Origin: Bacteroidales bacterium
GTDB taxonomy: Bacteria; Bacteroidota; Bacteroidia; Bacteroidales; VadinHA17
DNA: 6,735 nt
Direction of reading: 5' to 3'
Assembly (NCBI GenBank): GCA_025455535.1
Contig: JALOMM010000078.1
Location: 1-6,735 of the forward strand
The notes under the pieces: model-generated
What the model was told of the DNA's origin: nothing
What the model saw: the letters and a program-made list of their open reading frames with translations, nothing else
The model's database searches: none
Shown here: one piece after another, positions 6,698 through 6,735 of the stretch
How the letters are laid out: each line of letters starts with the position of its first letter
Position numbering within the stretch: the first letter of the stretch is position 1
Position numbers and translations under genes: made by a program

Positions 6698-6735
6698 TCA
6701 GGGCATCAGGTATTTTAAAGTCATACGGCGACCTG
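6694..6735 (+). CDS. ABC transporter ATP-binding protein, N-terminal fragment
   Basis: Only the first 14 codons are inside the window, reading MIRASGILKSYGDL, and the gene continues past the right edge. This matches the usual start of ABC ATPases of the LolD/MacB type (MI+a..i.KsyG.l), where the aromatic residue of KSYG, here Tyr11, is the A-loop residue that stacks on the adenine of ATP. The Walker A and later motifs are outside the window, so subfamily and function cannot be proved. ATG 6694 overlaps the tatA stop TGA 6695-6697 by four bases, so translation is probably coupled. It could be a LolD-type lipoprotein exporter ATPase; a partnership with the ATPase-less permease at 265-1629 is possible but separated by two other transcription units. 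Confidence 0.75.
   Translation, partial: MIRASGILKSYGDL

Overview
The window looks like chromosomal DNA from a member of the Bacteroidota, probably Bacteroidales. Three things point there: SecD and SecF are fused in one 994-residue protein, perfect TAnnTTTG promoter -7 boxes lie upstream of secDF and tatA, and most starts lack a strong Shine-Dalgarno sequence. All supported genes are on the + strand. No RNA gene, insertion sequence, CRISPR array, attachment site or origin was seen.

Layout. Bases 1-225 hold the C-terminal tail of an upstream gene, probably the periplasmic adaptor of a tripartite efflux pump. Its reading frame is interrupted close to the window edge. Bases 265-1629 encode a MacB-type ABC permease without an ATPase domain. 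After 9 bases comes a TolC-type outer-membrane channel (1639-3120), closed by a strong rho-independent terminator at about 3135-3168. This is an efflux operon of adaptor, permease and outer-membrane channel; its ATPase is not visible.

A new unit begins with a -7 box at 3201-3208 and encodes SecDF (3260-6244), the membrane-embedded partner of the Sec translocase. A 12-bp hairpin follows. A third unit begins with a -7 box at 6338-6345 and encodes a TatA-family protein (6368-6697). The TatA stop overlaps, as ATGA, the start of an ABC transporter ATPase that runs off the right edge.

The common theme is envelope traffic: efflux across both membranes, proton-driven Sec export, and a Tat-type membrane protein coupled to an ABC transporter. 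Most of this is conserved housekeeping content, and I found no clear new multi-gene system. The points most worth a second look are the regular 11-residue repeat in the TatA tail, the tatA-ABC ATPase coupling without an adjacent tatC, and the broken reading frame at the left edge.
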